A stretch of 64,000 nucleotides of DNA from Bacillus sp. SORGH_AS_0510 (GTDB lineage Bacteria; Bacillota; Bacilli; Bacillales; Cytobacillaceae): assembly GCF_030818775.1 (NCBI RefSeq), contig NZ_JAUTAU010000001.1, positions 758,501 through 822,500 on the forward strand, written 5' to 3'. Positions 61,263 to 64,000 of this stretch are shown one piece after another. The notes beneath the pieces were generated by a model. That model was given only the letters and a program-made list of their open reading frames with translations. It was not told where the DNA came from and made no database searches. Numbering within the stretch: position 1 is the first letter of the stretch; each line of letters opens with the position of its first letter. A program made the position numbers and the translations under genes.

Positions 61263-64000
<2,738 letters not shown>

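Overview
The window looks like chromosomal DNA of a spore-forming, low-GC Gram-positive rod of the family Bacillaceae (Bacillus or Neobacillus-like). The evidence is a Bacillus-type 16S-23S rRNA operon at the right end, a gamma-type small acid-soluble spore protein, a GerPB-like germination protein, an RsbR-type STAS protein, a close PaiA homologue, strong AGGAGG ribosome-binding sites and frequent TTG/GTG starts. I cannot name the species from the sequence alone.

Layout. 1-2.6 kb: sucrose utilisation (end of a PTS permease, sucrose-6-phosphate hydrolase, fructokinase). 2.6-9 kb: small membrane proteins with an XRE regulator, an AlkD-like repair protein, a PAS-GGDEF diguanylate cyclase, Ndk and a DUF3231 protein. 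9-17 kb: a noncoding element, a class A penicillin-binding protein, a methyltransferase, a gamma-SASP and an unusual molybdopterin oxidoreductase. 16.5-23.7 kb: an amino-sugar block with IIA-Glc-like protein, NagB and NagA on the minus strand, and NagE, NanE and an RpiR-type regulator on the plus strand. These import GlcNAc, deacetylate and deaminate it, and epimerise ManNAc-6-P; NagE has no IIA domain of its own and the IIA gene is nearby. 23.7-31.6 kb: ECF sigma/anti-sigma pair, SgrR-like regulator with an MFS exporter, TetR regulator with a YhgE/Pip-type membrane protein, and a PrmC-like methyltransferase. 32-47.6 kb: secreted M28 peptidase, PaiA, RsbR-like protein, oxidoreductase, LysR/AEC transporter pair, a duplicated GT2 protein, a Tat-exported phosphoesterase, a HAD phosphatase and a GH18 lipoprotein. 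47.7-60.9 kb: small membrane peptides, a DUF2975/XRE operon, VOC proteins, FabH, a GerPB-like protein, a LytTR/DUF3021 pair, a MerR/SDR pair, an ECF S-component, an isochorismatase-fold protein and an APH-like kinase. 60.9-64 kb: rRNA promoters, 16S, spacer without tRNA, and the start of 23S.

The most striking content is noncoding. (1) Seventeen copies of a ~43-50 bp GC-rich palindrome (REP/BIME-like) lie between genes, and five genes read into a copy and end with the same tail, GDSPPAL/R or a variant. (2) Three tandem arrays have a period of 52 bp (about 13, 5 and 18 units). Two share a sequence family although they are 35 kb apart, and two bracket nanE. (3) A larger noncoding element occurs at ~9.15, ~35.8 and (partly) ~58.45 kb; in the first two its paired boxes are exactly 173 bp apart. 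(4) A second REP-like family (GGGACGGTTCT arms) occurs as three inverted pairs, one of which encloses a copy of element (3). (5) A MITE-like element and another Bacillus-type repeat are also present. No CRISPR array, prophage or transposase gene was found.
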